Of a DNA stretch of 64,000 nt, positions 63,944-64,000 are shown in pieces (within the stretch, counting starts at the first letter, position 1; the number at the start of each line of letters is the position of its first letter). Source of the DNA: Mycobacterium sp. MBM (GTDB lineage: Bacteria > Actinomycetota > Actinomycetes > Mycobacteriales > Mycobacteriaceae). The notes below the pieces were generated by a model. It ran no database searches. It was not told the DNA's origin and saw nothing but the letters and a program-made list of their open reading frames with translations. The stretch is taken from assembly GCA_021648845.1 (NCBI GenBank), contig JAKJHY010000009.1:157895-221894 (forward strand). The letters are read 5' to 3'. The position numbers and the translations under genes are program-made.

Positions 63944-64000
63944 CTAGTACCCAGGTTTGATGCCGAGGTCGGTGAGGATCTGGCGCTGAGCGTCGGGAAT
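63944..64000 (-). CDS. Possible C-terminus of another protein, cut by window edge
   Basis: Eighteen codons on the minus strand reading IPDAQRQILTDLGIKPGY then TAG. The peptide could be the end of a third transposase (transposase-like tails of this kind are common), but the piece is too short to be sure. It runs off the window. Confidence 0.4.
   Translation of the reverse strand: MPDAQRQILTDLGIKPGY

Overview
The window is a high-GC actinobacterial chromosome segment. Gene order and protein sequences point to a mycobacterium, probably a rapid-growing, environmental Mycolicibacterium. The backbone follows the M. tuberculosis Rv2857c-Rv2898c order as I remember it: glnA4 operon, mapB, cobQ, lipoprotein PBP, GNAT, ispG-rip1-dxr, mpt83/mpt70/dipZ, rlmN, cdsA-frr-pyrH, the Rv2887 MarR, amiC, tsf-rpsB, an M23 peptidase, xerC, viuB, dprA, comM-like and yraN. 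No search could be run, so family names rest on motifs and remembered homologues.

Layout. 1-5.2 kb: a minus-strand operon of glutamine synthetase-like ligase, class I amidotransferase, aldehyde dehydrogenase, SDR and GntR regulator. It looks like a gamma-glutamylation route for amine catabolism. 5.2-12.1 kb: small hydrolase, lipoprotein, CobQ, methionine aminopeptidase, thioesterase, DUF1707 protein, penicillin-binding lipoprotein and acetyltransferase. 12.1-15.8 kb: ispG-rip1-dxr (MEP isoprenoid pathway plus the site-2 protease). 15.8-19.1 kb: two fasciclin antigens (MPT83/MPT70 type) and DipZ, with a SigK-type promoter in front of the first. 19.1-21.9 kb: F420-type oxidoreductase, amino-acid permease and a DUF2631 membrane protein.

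22.5-39 kb is an accessory catabolic block absent from the M. tuberculosis order. It holds two P450s, a 4-hydroxyacetophenone-monooxygenase-like Baeyer-Villiger enzyme, esterase, SMP-30 lactonase, HpcH/HpaI aldolase, alcohol dehydrogenase, SDR, CoA-transferase, thioesterase, SRPBCC, DUF427, an APH-fold kinase and a TetR regulator. Four of its intergenic regions carry the same element, AGCGTGACA-N14-TGTAAAG or a close variant (an imperfect inverted repeat TTTACA-N14-TGTAAA). This suggests one regulon, perhaps under the TetR protein. The chemistry reads as hydroxylation, oxidation to a ketone, Baeyer-Villiger insertion, ester or lactone hydrolysis, CoA activation and aldol cleavage. The substrate is unknown. 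A 13E12-type HNH gene interrupts the block, and a broken NTF2-like gene marks its end.

39-43.6 kb returns to the backbone (rlmN, cdsA, frr, pyrH). A divergent methyltransferase/MarR pair shares a palindromic operator region. 43.6-45.2 kb has a lower-GC insertion with an exonuclease/endonuclease/phosphatase-fold gene. 45.2-51.2 kb is an operon of MacB-type ABC exporter subunits, an amine/amino-acid permease and a copper amine oxidase. 51.3-61.3 kb is backbone again. 61.35-64 kb is a degraded island: a GAF remnant, an intact TIR-domain gene, a small membrane protein on the other strand, and remnants of an IS3-family transposase, an IS110-family transposase and a third possible element at the edge. 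No rRNA, tRNA or CRISPR array was seen.
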